Assembly: GCA_028293765.1 (NCBI GenBank)
Contig: JAQGOG010000011.1
Location: forward strand, 1 to 64,000
Reading direction: 5' to 3'
Length of the DNA: 64,000 nucleotides
DNA from: Gammaproteobacteria bacterium
GTDB lineage: Bacteria; Pseudomonadota; Gammaproteobacteria; Steroidobacterales; Steroidobacteraceae
A model generated the notes under the pieces. That model was not told the origin of the DNA, searched no databases, and saw only the letters and a list, made by a program, of their open reading frames with translations. Positions 8,421 to 17,211 of the stretch are shown here, piece by piece. Numbering within the stretch: position 1 is the first letter of the stretch; the number at the start of each line of letters is the position of its first letter. The translations under genes and the position numbers were made by a program.

Positions 8421-9212
8421 TCATCCCAATATCAGATCGGCACCCTTCTCGGCGACCATCACGACCGCGGCGTTGGTATTGCCCGCGACCAGGCGTGGAA
8501 ATACCGAGGCGTCGACCACTCGCAGATTCTCTATCCCCCGCACCCGCAAGGCAGGATCGACGACCGCGAGCGGGTCCACACCCATTCTGCAGGTACTAGA
8601 GGGATGATGGACGCTACTGTGCTGGCCCGAATGTAGTCGGTCCACGTCGCCTCATCGTGCACCGTGGGGCCGGGCAAAATTTCAACGCCCTGCAGGCTGC
8701 TGAAGGCCGGTGTCGCGAGCTGCCGGCGTGCGAGCATGACTCCAGCAAGAAGAAGGCGCGTATCCTCGGGATCCTCGAGATAGTTCGGATCCACCGCTGG
8801 AGGCACGTGCGCATCCGGGGAGGCGAGCGAAACCCGGCCGCGGCTGTTGGGTCGAACGACAATCGGCCCACCCGTCGAAGTCGCGTGGGTGGCCGCGGAA
8901 ATACACCATTCCATTGATGGAGCTGCAGCCACCCAACACGCGACCGCGCGGTATCGGGATCTGGCGGCCGTTGAGATGGCGCTGCGGCACTGATTTGTAG
9001 CCCCACCCGATGGCGGGATCGCCGATCGCGGCGGCGACCGCGGCAGGGACCCGGACCTTGAACCGCTTATCCGACGGCCCTGCCTCGATCAATCCGACCC
9101 GGATCGTGGGATCGGCCGAGAGCCGGTTGGCGAGCACACATCCCGCGGTGCCGGCCCCGACGATCAGGTAGTCAAACGTGGCGTCCGCGCCTGCGATCCC
9201 GTTCGCGGACAT
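8421..9212 (-). pseudogene. GMC oxidoreductase, internally deleted and frameshifted
   Basis: The 5' end encodes a normal GMC flavoenzyme N-terminus: FDYLIVGAGTAGCVLANRLS, LIEAG and RGRVLGGCSSINGMVYFRG. Near 8870 the frame changes and jumps straight to the C-terminal domain (GGPIVVRPNSRGRVSL, DPNYLEDPEDTRLLLAG). Near 8625 a second frame change gives [12 protein letters not shown] and then [18 protein letters not shown] complete enzyme is about 530 residues, so roughly 280-300 internal codons, including the substrate domain, are missing. Last gene of the minus-strand operon, starting 3 bases after the serine hydrolase stop. Clearly non-functional as an oxidoreductase. Confidence 0.9.
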
Positions 9213-9215
9213 TGC

Positions 9216-10367
9216 CTAATTCGCCGCTGAAATGGCGATGTCCGACAGCCGTTGAAAGCGCTCTATGTTGTCATTACTTTCCATCACGCCGGCCGTCAGG
9301 CACACGAATGTCAGTTCGCGCTCCGGATCTACCCAGTAAAGCGCGCTGCCCGCGCCGTAGTTGCCGAAAGTGCCCGCGGAGGCCAGTGTACCGAACATGT
9401 GATGGCACAGGGCCGTTCCGCGCAGTGAGAAACCGAGCCCGAGGTAGGCGGGCGAGGGCTCCCAACCCCGGCGGTGCGCCAGCACCTTGTAGAGCTCGTT
9501 GGGTTTGTCGCCGGTCCAGTTACGGCGCGCCAGCGACAGTGTTGCCGGAGAGAGAATCCGGACATCGTCGAGGGTCCCGCCGCGCCGAAGCATCTCGGCA
9601 AAGCGGAACATGTCGGGCACCGTCGAGACCGCGCCGACCCACGGCATTTCGGCATGTTCCTCTTCGAAGGCCCCGTTGGGACCCAGGTTGCTGCTGCCCA
9701 GATGCTCGATGGCCGAATTGCCACGGAAGTCGGGCACCATGTGCCGCGACTTGAGGTCGGCGCGCACGCCGATGGAGGTACTGGACATGCCCAGCGGCCG
9801 GAGTAGCTCATCTTCGACGATGGCCCGGTAGCAGCGGCGTTTCGGATCGGTACGCCGCAGCGCCTCGCCGAGCAGGGCCTGATTGGCCATCGGGGAATAC
9901 GCCGCTCGCTCGCCGGGGGGTTCGACCGAATGCACGTTCTTGCAGATGGCGGCGATGATCTCGTCGAGGCGATCGATGTACATGCCGGGCTTCGGCGTGA
10001 ATACCATCGGCAGGCCCGAGCTGTGCGCGATGAGATGGAAAAACGTGATCTGCTCGCGCAGTCCGCCGGAGAATTCCGGGATCACCTCGACGACCCGCGT
10101 CGTGAGCGCCAGCTGTCCGAGCTCGCAGGCCCGCAGGAACAGAATGTTGGTGAGCGCTTTGGTAACCGAAAAGATGCTGAAAACGGAGTCCGGCGCGAGC
10201 GGCCTGGTTTTCTGCGCATCGCCGCTACCGAGCGCAGCCTGGAGGGCTATTTGTCCATGCCGCGCGACGATGATCACCGCGCCGTTGTATTTGCCGCACT
10301 GCACGTCCGCTTCGATGACGGCGTGCAAGTGAGCCAGTCGCCCCTCATTCAACCCTTCGCCGCTCAT
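9216..10367 (-). CDS. Serine hydrolase, beta-lactamase / esterase EstB family
   Basis: 383 residues with the class C beta-lactamase fold signature. Ser67-x-x-Lys70 sits in FSIFSVTKALTN, the YSPMANQ segment supplies the catalytic tyrosine region, and LGMSSTSIG plus the GAVSTVPDMFRFAEML stretch are typical. Members are usually esterases, D-aminopeptidases or lactone/ester hydrolases rather than antibiotic resistance enzymes. I see no convincing signal peptide, so a cytoplasmic catabolic hydrolase is more likely. It sits between two relics in a minus-strand operon and itself appears intact. Confidence 0.88.
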   Translation of the reverse strand: MSGEGLNEGRLAHLHAVIEADVQCGKYNGAVIIVARHGQIALQAALGSGDAQKTRPLAPDSVFSIFSVTKALTNILFLRACELGQLALTTRVVEVIPEFSGGLREQITFFHLIAHSSGLPMVFTPKPGMYIDRLDEIIAAICKNVHSVEPPGERAAYSPMANQALLGEALRRTDPKRRCYRAIVEDELLRPLGMSSTSIGVRADLKSRHMVPDFRGNSAIEHLGSSNLGPNGAFEEEHAEMPWVGAVSTVPDMFRFAEMLRRGGTLDDVRILSPATLSLARRNWTGDKPNELYKVLAHRRGWEPSPAYLGLGFSLRGTALCHHMFGTLASAGTFGNYGAGSALYWVDPERELTFVCLTAGVMESNDNIERFQRLSDIAISAAN

Positions 10368-10429
10368 ATTTCCCCCTCAACGATGTCAAAGATCGGTGTC
10401 AGGCGATGCGGCAGGAGGCCGTGCCGCCG

Positions 10430-10504
10430 TCACGCGGTAGAGCGTCCGAGGCCGCGTCCGCCGCCAGTAATCAGAACGACATGGCCAGCAAGATCGGCTG
10501 ACAT
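10430..10504 (-). pseudogene. N-terminal remnant of a short-chain dehydrogenase
   Basis: An ATG at 10504 opens a 24-codon frame whose residues are the standard SDR start: VVLITGGGRGLGRSTA, the NAD(P)-binding TGxxxGxG loop. It stops at 10430, where a full SDR continues for about 230 more residues. Only some 60 bases then separate it from the serine hydrolase start, so the body of the gene has been deleted. It lies 24 bases downstream of the SnoaL gene stop. Confidence 0.75.
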
Positions 10505-10528
10505 AGGCTTCTCCATAAGTGAGCGGGG

Positions 10529-10945
10529 TCAGGCGGGCGGTTTCTCGAAGAGCCTCATGACATACAGGCTGTCCATGTACTCGCGCAATGCGAATATCTT
10601 GCCGTCCTTGATCTCGATCGCCCACGCATAGCGATTCTCGTAAGGGCGGCCATCGCAGAGCGTGCCGACGCCTCTGGTTTCCGTGATCACCAGGGAGCCG
10701 TTCGAAGCGATCGTGTCGACCAGCACCTTGGGATCCCCGGGCTTGAACAGACCGCGCACCGGCGCCAGAAATCCGTCGACGATTGCCGACCGCCCCACAT
10801 GACTTCCCTCACCCGGGACGCCGCGGACCATCGGCGTCCAGGTCGCGTCTTCATGCAGCAACGCACGCACGGCTTCGAGGTCTCCCGTGCTCAGCGTCGT
10901 GAAAAAATCCATTGCCAGGCGTTCATTCTGATTGTTGGCTTGCAT
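10529..10945 (-). CDS. SnoaL / NTF2-like protein (ketosteroid isomerase-type fold)
   Basis: 138 residues. The pattern NERLAMDFFTTLSTGDLEAVRALLHEDATW followed by GRSAIVDGFLAPV, the strand VVTETRGVG-like VITETRGVG, and IEIKDGKIFALREYMD is the limonene-1,2-epoxide hydrolase / SnoaL-like version of the alpha-beta NTF2 cone. Such proteins are isomerases, epoxide hydrolases or cyclases; the substrate here is unknown. Start at ATG 10945 shares its A with the stop codon of the upstream dehydrogenase (TAATG), so the two are coupled. Confidence 0.82.
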   Translation of the reverse strand: MQANNQNERLAMDFFTTLSTGDLEAVRALLHEDATWTPMVRGVPGEGSHVGRSAIVDGFLAPVRGLFKPGDPKVLVDTIASNGSLVITETRGVGTLCDGRPYENRYAWAIEIKDGKIFALREYMDSLYVMRLFEKPPA

Positions 10946-11871
10946 TACGTGCTGTCTCCAGGTGCGGCAGCGGCGATTTCGCAGCCGCTCCAGCTCTCCA
11001 CAACGCGTGCCAAGGACGTGCAATCGGTATCGAATCCATAGGTGTTACAGGTGATCGAGAGAAGCTGGCGCACGACGGAGCCCACCACCATCGGCACACC
11101 CAGCGCCTCGGCCTCGTCCAGGCACAGTCGCACGTCCTTGAAGGACAGTCCGGCGGAGAAGCCGAAGTCAAAGCCGCGCGTGAGGACGTGCTTCGGAAAT
11201 TTGTCCTGCGTGGCGCTGTTGCGGCCGCTGGAGGTGTTCAGTACATCCAGCATGACGTTCGGATCGAGTCCCGCCTTGACGCCCATGGCCATTGCCTCGG
11301 AGGTGATCGCGATCGCGGTAGCAGACATGAGATTGTTGAGGAGTTTCAGGGTCTGCCCGAGACCGGGTTTCGCGCCGACAAAGAGCACCCGTCCCAGGTG
11401 CGCGAGCAATGGCTGCAACGTGTCGTAAGCCTTGCGAGGCCCGGAAGCCATTACAGTCAGCTTGCCCGCGCGCGCCCCGGCGACACCGCCGCTTACCGGC
11501 GCATCCAGCGATTCAATGCCGCGCGCGCCGAGCGCAGCCGCGAGTTCAACGGCAGCCGCCGCACCGGAGCTCGACAGATCGACGAAGTATCTAATCCTCA
11601 AACCCTGCAGCGCTCCGTCCGGGCCGATGATCGCGCGGCGTACGATGTCCGGAGTCGGCAGACTGGCCAACACCGTTGCGGCGTTGTTCGCGACGTCGAG
11701 GGCGGAGGTTGCAACGACTGCGCCGCGGGCGGCAAGGGGCTGGACGGCTTCTTCATTCGTGTCGAACACGACGAGACTGTAACCCGCATCCAGCAAACGC
11801 TCGGCCATTGGACGGCCCATTCGACCCGTGCCGATCAGGCCGATCCGCTCACCATTGCCATCCGCCATCAC
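10945..11871 (-). CDS. 3-hydroxyisobutyrate dehydrogenase-family NAD(P)-dependent oxidoreductase
   Basis: 308 residues of beta-hydroxyacid dehydrogenase type. The Rossmann loop GLIGTGRMGRPMA is at residues 11-23, the substrate-binding DAPVSGGVAGA near 120, and the catalytic-lysine helix LKLLNNLM near 175. Members oxidise or reduce small beta-hydroxy or beta-formyl acids such as 3-hydroxyisobutyrate, tartronate semialdehyde or succinate semialdehyde; the exact substrate cannot be read from sequence. First gene of the minus-strand operon, diverging from the LuxR-type regulator at 12030, with a candidate operator 64 bases upstream. Confidence 0.9.
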   Translation of the reverse strand: MMADGNGERIGLIGTGRMGRPMAERLLDAGYSLVVFDTNEEAVQPLAARGAVVATSALDVANNAATVLASLPTPDIVRRAIIGPDGALQGLRIRYFVDLSSSGAAAAVELAAALGARGIESLDAPVSGGVAGARAGKLTVMASGPRKAYDTLQPLLAHLGRVLFVGAKPGLGQTLKLLNNLMSATAIAITSEAMAMGVKAGLDPNVMLDVLNTSSGRNSATQDKFPKHVLTRGFDFGFSAGLSFKDVRLCLDEAEALGVPMVVGSVVRQLLSITCNTYGFDTDCTSLARVVESWSGCEIAAAAPGDST

Positions 11872-11934
11872 GCATACCCCCTCGAACCGCCGAAGCTTGC
11901 GACGAAACGCTAATCGGGGTTACCGTGCGTAGCG

Positions 11935-11950
11935 CCTGTCTTTAGATAGG
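11935..11950. promoter_or_regulatory. Candidate operator, copy 1
   Basis: CCTGTCTTTAGATAGG is an imperfect inverted repeat (CCTRTCT around a two-base centre) lying in the divergent region between the dehydrogenase operon and the MalT-like regulator. Thirteen of its 16 bases recur at 15550-15565 in the next divergent promoter region. I read it as a binding site for the adjacent LuxR-type regulator; this is inference from position and symmetry. Confidence 0.5.
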
Positions 11951-12029
11951 TGAGTCCGCGTGGCCTGGGGGCGTCTCCTTGAGAATCGTGGCACGTGACC
12001 ATTTCACTGCGGACCCCGTCGAGTCGCGT

Positions 12030-14744
12030 ATGACCTCGTCGGTGCGTCTGGCGCGCACCCGGGCGCCGGCCCCTTCATCCGGGTCCGTCATACGCCGCTC
12101 TCTCGGCGAGTGGCTGGCCCGAATGCGGGAAGTGCCAACGACAGTCATCCAGGCGCCTGCTGGCTACGGGAAGACGACACTGCTCGCACAACTGCAGCAG
12201 GCGTTGCGTAACAGCGGGCTGGATGCGCGCTGGCTCTCCATAGTTTCGTCCGATCGCGACCCGGATTCGTTCCTGGCGGCGCTGGCTGCCAGTTGCGCAA
12301 TGCCGGAGGTGCCGCATCCCGGATCGGCGGAGCGGCAGCTCACGCGCATCGCGAATTGGCTGGCTGGTGCGCAGACGCCGGGCTGTCTCCTGCTGGACGA
12401 TGCGGATCGGCTCAGCCAATCGGCATCGGGTCAGCTGCTGCACGAGTTGATCGAATCCATTCCGCCCGGTTTTCACGTGATATGCACGGGCCGCGGCGCG
12501 CCCGAGCTGCCGAGTGCGCGGGAGCGCGGCTACGGCCGCCTGTTCGAGCTTGGCGCCCGCGATCTGAGCTTCGACGCAAACGACATCGTTGCACTGTTTA
12601 CCACGATGGGAGTCGCGCCGCCCGCAGCGGCCGAGGTCGAACGTTTCCTGCGCCGTAGTGAAGGTTGGCCCATGATCGTGCGGCGTGAATCAACTGCCAT
12701 TGCTTCCGGGACGCGCGCTGCCCAAGCCCTGGATCGACTAACGGGTAAGCGTCACGACATCGCCGCGTTCTTCGAGTCAGAGGTCCTGCGCGACGAGCGT
12801 AGCGAGATGATCTGCGTACTCGAGGCGGCCGCGGTGTCGGAGCAAACCAACGGTGCGATGGCCGCGGCCCTCACCGGCCTGGAGAACGCGCACGCGCTGC
12901 TGGATGAGGCATGCGAGCGTGGCTTGTTCGTGAGCGCAGTGGATGAAAGCAGGGTGTGGTACCGGCTCCATCGCCTTTTTGGTGAAGCGCTTCGCCAGCG
13001 CCTCGAGCGGCGTTCGCCGTCACAGGCCCAGGCGTTACACGGACGCGCGGCCGACTGGTACGAAGCTTCCGGAGGGTTGGTCGAAGCCGTAGATCATGCG
13101 ATCCGCGGTGGAGATGCAGTACGCGCGGCGCGCATCTTCGAGACTCACAGTGAAGAGTTCTTCGAGACCGGACACGAGTCGGCCATCCTCACGGTTGCCA
13201 GCCGCATTCCCGCGGGGCTGCGGTTGCGGCATCCGCGGCTGCTGTTGACCATGAGCTGGCGCCTGCTGGCCGAGTGGCAATTCGAAAAGGCACGCACGCT
13301 GCTGGCGCGCGCGCAGACCCGGATCGATGAGATGGCGGCGAAGGGGGATTGCGAGGTCGGCGAGCTGGGCGAGCTGCGCCATCAGCTGTTGCATGGGCAA
13401 ATCATGCAGGCGCAGTTCGAGGACGACCTGGGTTTCATCGAACGGCATACCGAGGGGTTGCTGCGCAGTCATCCGGGTACGTCGCCCTATGTGCGGGGGA
13501 GCTTGCATGCGGCGCTCCTGTTCGCGGCGCGCGAGCAGTTCCGGCTGGGTCGCATCGACTCGCTGGAGAGCCTGGCGCGCCAGCAGTATCAGGCGGTGAG
13601 CAGCCGCTATGTAACGATCTTCCTGGAAGGAATCATCGCCCCGGGCAATCTCATGCGAGGGCGTACGGAAGCTGCAGTCGCCACGCTGAGCGAGGCGCTG
13701 CGGACGGCTCTCGAGGTTGGCGGACCGACGCTCGCGTCCCTCGTGGCCCTGCCATTGGCGGAAGCTCATTACGATCGGGGAGAGCTGGAGGCAAGCCTTG
13801 CGCTTCTCGAGACTTATCTCCCCCATGCGCGGGAGATCGGCTTCGCCGATCAACTCGTCTCTGGGTGTACGACACGTGCGCGAATCGCGCGGCTGCGCGG
13901 CGAACGGGAAGTCTCGCTGCGAGTGCTGGAGGATGCGATCCAGTTCGCGAGCGAGCGCTCTTTCGAGAGGCTGTTGCTCGTGTTGGGCGCGGAGCACGTG
14001 GATATCCTTTGTCGACTGGGGGCGACCGCCGAGGCTGCGAGAGTGGCAGCAAAAATCGGCTTGCGGCGGCCGGCCGATTCGGTGATGCCGCGTCCACGGG
14101 TAACGCGGACGCGTGCGGCGCTAGCGTATGCATGGACATCTCTCGCGCTTACCCGCGGTCGCTTTGCCGACGCGATCAAGGTCGCCCGCAAGTGGCGCAA
14201 TCTGACCGAGGCTGCGGGTGCGCTGCGCGATGCTTCGCGCTGGAGTGTCCGGCTGACCGTATTGCTACAACGGGCGGGCGACGAGATCGGTGCCCGCCGC
14301 GAATTGCATCGGGCCATCCTGGCCGCGGCGCCTGCCGGCCTCACACAGCCGTTCCTGGAGGAGATCGAGTCGTTGGGCACGTTGCTCGAACGCGCGACGA
14401 ATCCGGATAAGCCCGGTGCTCGGACGGTTCCTGACAACAAGGCCGCCGCAGGCCTGGTAGAGCTGCTTGCAAGGGCAGCCAGCGAGCCAGCAAAAACATC
14501 GGCGGGTACGCCGCTACGAGCCGCACGCTCGAATGCTCGCCTTGCCGAAGGCAGCCTGTCCCCTCGCGAGATCGAGATCCTGACACTTGTCGGAGACGGC
14601 CTGAGCAATGCAGAGATCGGCCACCGTCTCAGCCTCGTCGAGGGCTCCGTGAAGTGGCACCTGCAACGGATCTACGACAAGATCGGCACGCGGCGTCGTT
14701 TGATAGCAGTGGATCGCGCGCGGCGCATGGGCGTGTTCCGTTAG
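12030..14744 (+). CDS. MalT-like, ATP-dependent LuxR-family transcriptional regulator
   Basis: 904 residues. The N-terminal STAND-type NTPase has Walker A QAPAGYGKTT (41-50) and LLLDDADRL as Walker B. A long helical-repeat (TPR-like) region of about 450 residues follows, then a C-terminal LuxR helix-turn-helix (SPREIEILTLVGDGLSN, EGSVKWHLQRIYDKI). Proteins of this design bind an inducer and ATP, oligomerise and activate catabolic promoters. An alternative TTG at 11979, preceded by GGGGG, would add 17 residues. It diverges from the dehydrogenase operon, and its 3' end overlaps the convergent lactonase gene by 4 bases. Likely local regulator of both flanking operons. Confidence 0.88.
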   Translation: MTSSVRLARTRAPAPSSGSVIRRSLGEWLARMREVPTTVIQAPAGYGKTTLLAQLQQALRNSGLDARWLSIVSSDRDPDSFLAALAASCAMPEVPHPGSAERQLTRIANWLAGAQTPGCLLLDDADRLSQSASGQLLHELIESIPPGFHVICTGRGAPELPSARERGYGRLFELGARDLSFDANDIVALFTTMGVAPPAAAEVERFLRRSEGWPMIVRRESTAIASGTRAAQALDRLTGKRHDIAAFFESEVLRDERSEMICVLEAAAVSEQTNGAMAAALTGLENAHALLDEACERGLFVSAVDESRVWYRLHRLFGEALRQRLERRSPSQAQALHGRAADWYEASGGLVEAVDHAIRGGDAVRAARIFETHSEEFFETGHESAILTVASRIPAGLRLRHPRLLLTMSWRLLAEWQFEKARTLLARAQTRIDEMAAKGDCEVGELGELRHQLLHGQIMQAQFEDDLGFIERHTEGLLRSHPGTSPYVRGSLHAALLFAAREQFRLGRIDSLESLARQQYQAVSSRYVTIFLEGIIAPGNLMRGRTEAAVATLSEALRTALEVGGPTLASLVALPLAEAHYDRGELEASLALLETYLPHAREIGFADQLVSGCTTRARIARLRGEREVSLRVLEDAIQFASERSFERLLLVLGAEHVDILCRLGATAEAARVAAKIGLRRPADSVMPRPRVTRTRAALAYAWTSLALTRGRFADAIKVARKWRNLTEAAGALRDASRWSVRLTVLLQRAGDEIGARRELHRAILAAAPAGLTQPFLEEIESLGTLLERATNPDKPGARTVPDNKAAAGLVELLARAASEPAKTSAGTPLRAARSNARLAEGSLSPREIEILTLVGDGLSNAEIGHRLSLVEGSVKWHLQRIYDKIGTRRRLIAVDRARRMGVFR

Positions 14745-15547
14745 CGACGTTCGTCCTTGTTCCGGGGCGGCAGATCGACGCGCACGATGTCTGTTAAGTC
14801 CTTGCCCGAGGTGGGGTAACGGGTCAGGACGGCGGGATCGTGGCCGGGAATGACATGATCGTCGCTGGCCGCCAAACGGCGGATCGTGCGATGCGCTTCG
14901 AGATAATCGGAAACGCTGTCGAGAATCGGAAACGGTCGGCCCTGCTCGAAGTTGGCATAGAAGTGGGCCGCGTCGGAGGCCAGAACGACCGGACCGCGAG
15001 CGGTCGTCACGCGAACGACCTGCAGACCAGGCGTGTGTCCTCCCACGCGATGCAAAGTGATTCCCGCGGCGATTTCGGCCTCACCGTCATGAAAGATGAC
15101 CCGGTCGTCAAACACGCGACGGACCATGCGGACGACATCTTCCGCCTCAAATGGCGCGCGTAGCTGTGAATGCGTCATGCATCGCCCCGTGCAGTACCGC
15201 ATCTCGGCATCCTGCAGGTGCATGCGCGCGTTGGGAAACAGAAGGTGGTTTCCCGCATGATCGTAGTGCATATGCGAAACGATCACGTCGGAGACGTCCG
15301 CGTGCATTACCCCGATGGCCCGCAAGCCGTCATCCACTGAACGTACCAGCGTGCGCTTCCGTTTGCGGGCCTGCTCCGCATCGAACCCGGTATCGACGAC
15401 GAAGGTCCGTGTCGGGCCCACTATGGCCCAGACGTAGTAGTCGAGCGGCATCGGACCGTCGTGCGGGTCGCCACCCAGGAAGTTGAAGGTAGCGGTGCGC
15501 TCGAGGTGGGCGTACCGGACGGCGTGGATTTCGTAGTTGACGGTCAC
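14741..15547 (-). CDS. Metallo-beta-lactamase-fold N-acyl homoserine lactonase family protein
   Basis: 268 residues. The zinc motif SHMHYDHAGN (His92, His94, Asp96, His97) is followed by a later VGGHTPG histidine, an LASDAAHFYANFE aspartate and a C-terminal PGHDP histidine, the AttM/AiiB-type AHL lactonase arrangement. The protein may open homoserine-lactone rings (quorum quenching) or act on another lactone produced by the neighbouring catabolic enzymes; the sequence does not decide. GTG start at 15547, two bases from the second candidate operator. No LuxI-type synthase is visible in the window. Confidence 0.82.
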   Translation of the reverse strand: MTVNYEIHAVRYAHLERTATFNFLGGDPHDGPMPLDYYVWAIVGPTRTFVVDTGFDAEQARKRKRTLVRSVDDGLRAIGVMHADVSDVIVSHMHYDHAGNHLLFPNARMHLQDAEMRYCTGRCMTHSQLRAPFEAEDVVRMVRRVFDDRVIFHDGEAEIAAGITLHRVGGHTPGLQVVRVTTARGPVVLASDAAHFYANFEQGRPFPILDSVSDYLEAHRTIRRLAASDDHVIPGHDPAVLTRYPTSGKDLTDIVRVDLPPRNKDERR

Positions 15548-15549
15548 AG

Positions 15550-15565
15550 CCTGACTAAAGATAGG
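15550..15565. promoter_or_regulatory. Candidate operator, copy 2
   Basis: CCTGACTAAAGATAGG matches copy 1 (11935-11950) at 13 of 16 positions, in the same orientation. It lies between the divergent lactonase and flavoprotein genes, directly against the lactonase start and 71 bases before the flavoprotein start. The similar spacing to the flavoprotein gene and, for copy 1, to the dehydrogenase gene suggests the same activator serves both. Confidence 0.5.
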
Positions 15566-15636
15566 CTCTATGGAGCGGTATTGCCCTTAGCGTAGCCTCG
15601 CTCGCGCTGGGTGTCACTGGCCTTAAGGGGGCGCTG

Positions 15637-17211
15637 TTGGTCACTACTGCAGATATCGTTGCCGTCGGGTCGGGCCACAATGGCCTCGTAGCGGCGGCCT
15701 ACCTGGCCGTAGCCGGCAAGAAAGTGGTCGTGCTCGAGCGCAACAGCTGGTTCGGAGGCGGCGTGGTGACGCGGGAGCTCACCCTGCCGGGATTCCGCCA
15801 CGATCAACATTCGATGGCGCATATCTTCATCCAGGCAAACCCGCTCCTGCTCAACGACGACCTGAAGTTGAAGGCGCGCTACGGGCTGCGCTATGTCTTT
15901 CCGGAGCTGCCGATGATGTCCGTTTTCGAGGATGGCACGACGCTCGGCCTGTATCGCGACCGCGAGCGAACTTACGCGGAAATTGCCAGATTTTCGGCAC
16001 GCGATGCCGAGACGTACCGCGAGATCTCCGAGCAGGCGCGCGCCTGGATGCCGATGTTGGCCGCCTCCCTGTTCGCGCCCCCGATTCCGCTGGGCGCCTC
16101 GTATGCGATGCTCGACCAGAGCCGCGAAGGCCGCGAGCTGTTCCGTATCATGAGCATGAGCAGTCACGATCTGCTCTGCGAACGCTTTGAAAACGACAAG
16201 GTGCGCATGCACTTCGCACGCATCGCCGGCGAGAATCTCGTGGCGCCCGATGAGAAAGGCACAGGTATCGGCACCTTTGCGTTCCTGGGCTTTTTGGAAA
16301 CCTACGGATTCGGCGTACCGGTCGGCGGCAGCGGGGCGCTCACCAACGCGCTCATTGCATGCATCGAGGATCACGGCGGGCAGGTACTCGCGGATGCCAG
16401 CGTCGTGCGGATCAAAGTCGCGGGAGGACGAGCGACCGGCGCGGTTACGAGCGACGGACGCGTTTTCGAGGCGCGCGACGCCGTCATCGGCGCGGTTCAT
16501 CCGCACCTGCTCGGCGGGATGATCGATGGGATCGATCCGATCGTGCGCAAGGCCGCGGAGGCTACGCATTTCTCGGAAGCCGCCTGCTTCACGGTTCACG
16601 CCGCATTGAATGCGCCATTGCGCTTCAAAGCGGGAGAGCACGTGAAGGCGGTGATGATCGAGCTCCTGCCCAATGAGTATGAAAAAGTGCGCAGGTCGTT
16701 TGACGATCTGCGCTACGGCCAGCTCTCGCAATATCCCTTGGTAGGTATCGGCTCTTTGACGATGTTCGATCCCACGCGGGCACCTGTCGGAAAAGCGATC
16801 GCGCACATCTGGGACTACGCTCCCTACAAGCGCAGCGACAGCCGTTCGTGGGACGATGAGAAGACCGGCTTCGCGCAACGTATGTTGGAGCACGTCGGAC
16901 GATTCGTAGACAACGTTGGGCGCGATGACGTCATCGCCTATCACTGCGACAGCCCGGTCGATATGGAGCGCACGTCGCCGAGCTTTCTTCACGGGGATCT
17001 GCACGGAATTGCGACCAATGTCTATCAGTCGGGCTCGCACCGGCCAACGCCCGACCTCGGTCAATACGTCGTGCCGGGCCTGGACCGGTTCTATCTCGTG
17101 GGTCCGTTCCAACATCCGGGCGGTGGGGTTTTCGGCGCGGGCCGGGCAACGGCGCTGAAGATGTTCGACGAGCTGAAGCTGGATTTCGACAAACAGGGCC
17201 GGGTGCGGTGA
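15637..17211 (+). CDS. PYROXD2 / phytoene-desaturase-like FAD-dependent oxidoreductase
   Basis: 524 residues. The FAD-binding dinucleotide fold AVGSGHNGLVAAAYLAVAGKKVVVLE is at residues 8-33, followed by GGGVVTRELTLPGFRHDQHS. A mid-domain GIGTFAFLGFLETYGFGVPVGGSG and the C-terminal FAD closure FQHPGGGVFGAGRATA complete the amine-oxidase/phytoene-desaturase-like architecture. Bacterial members are poorly characterised, and the substrate is unknown. TTG at 15637 is the only start that precedes the FAD fold closely. It overlaps the next small gene by 4 bases (GTGA), forming a two-gene operon under the divergent promoter with operator copy 2. Confidence 0.87.
   Translation: MVTTADIVAVGSGHNGLVAAAYLAVAGKKVVVLERNSWFGGGVVTRELTLPGFRHDQHSMAHIFIQANPLLLNDDLKLKARYGLRYVFPELPMMSVFEDGTTLGLYRDRERTYAEIARFSARDAETYREISEQARAWMPMLAASLFAPPIPLGASYAMLDQSREGRELFRIMSMSSHDLLCERFENDKVRMHFARIAGENLVAPDEKGTGIGTFAFLGFLETYGFGVPVGGSGALTNALIACIEDHGGQVLADASVVRIKVAGGRATGAVTSDGRVFEARDAVIGAVHPHLLGGMIDGIDPIVRKAAEATHFSEAACFTVHAALNAPLRFKAGEHVKAVMIELLPNEYEKVRRSFDDLRYGQLSQYPLVGIGSLTMFDPTRAPVGKAIAHIWDYAPYKRSDSRSWDDEKTGFAQRMLEHVGRFVDNVGRDDVIAYHCDSPVDMERTSPSFLHGDLHGIATNVYQSGSHRPTPDLGQYVVPGLDRFYLVGPFQHPGGGVFGAGRATALKMFDELKLDFDKQGRVR

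Noticed and set aside
9216-10367. Antibiotic resistance beta-lactamase
   Set aside because: The SxxK fold alone is shared with esterases and peptidases; catabolic context and absence of a clear signal peptide argue against a resistance role.
15568-17115. A 515-codon minus-strand frame opposite the flavoprotein gene
   Set aside because: The plus strand carries clear FAD-binding motifs throughout; the antisense product is arginine/histidine-rich and has no family match.
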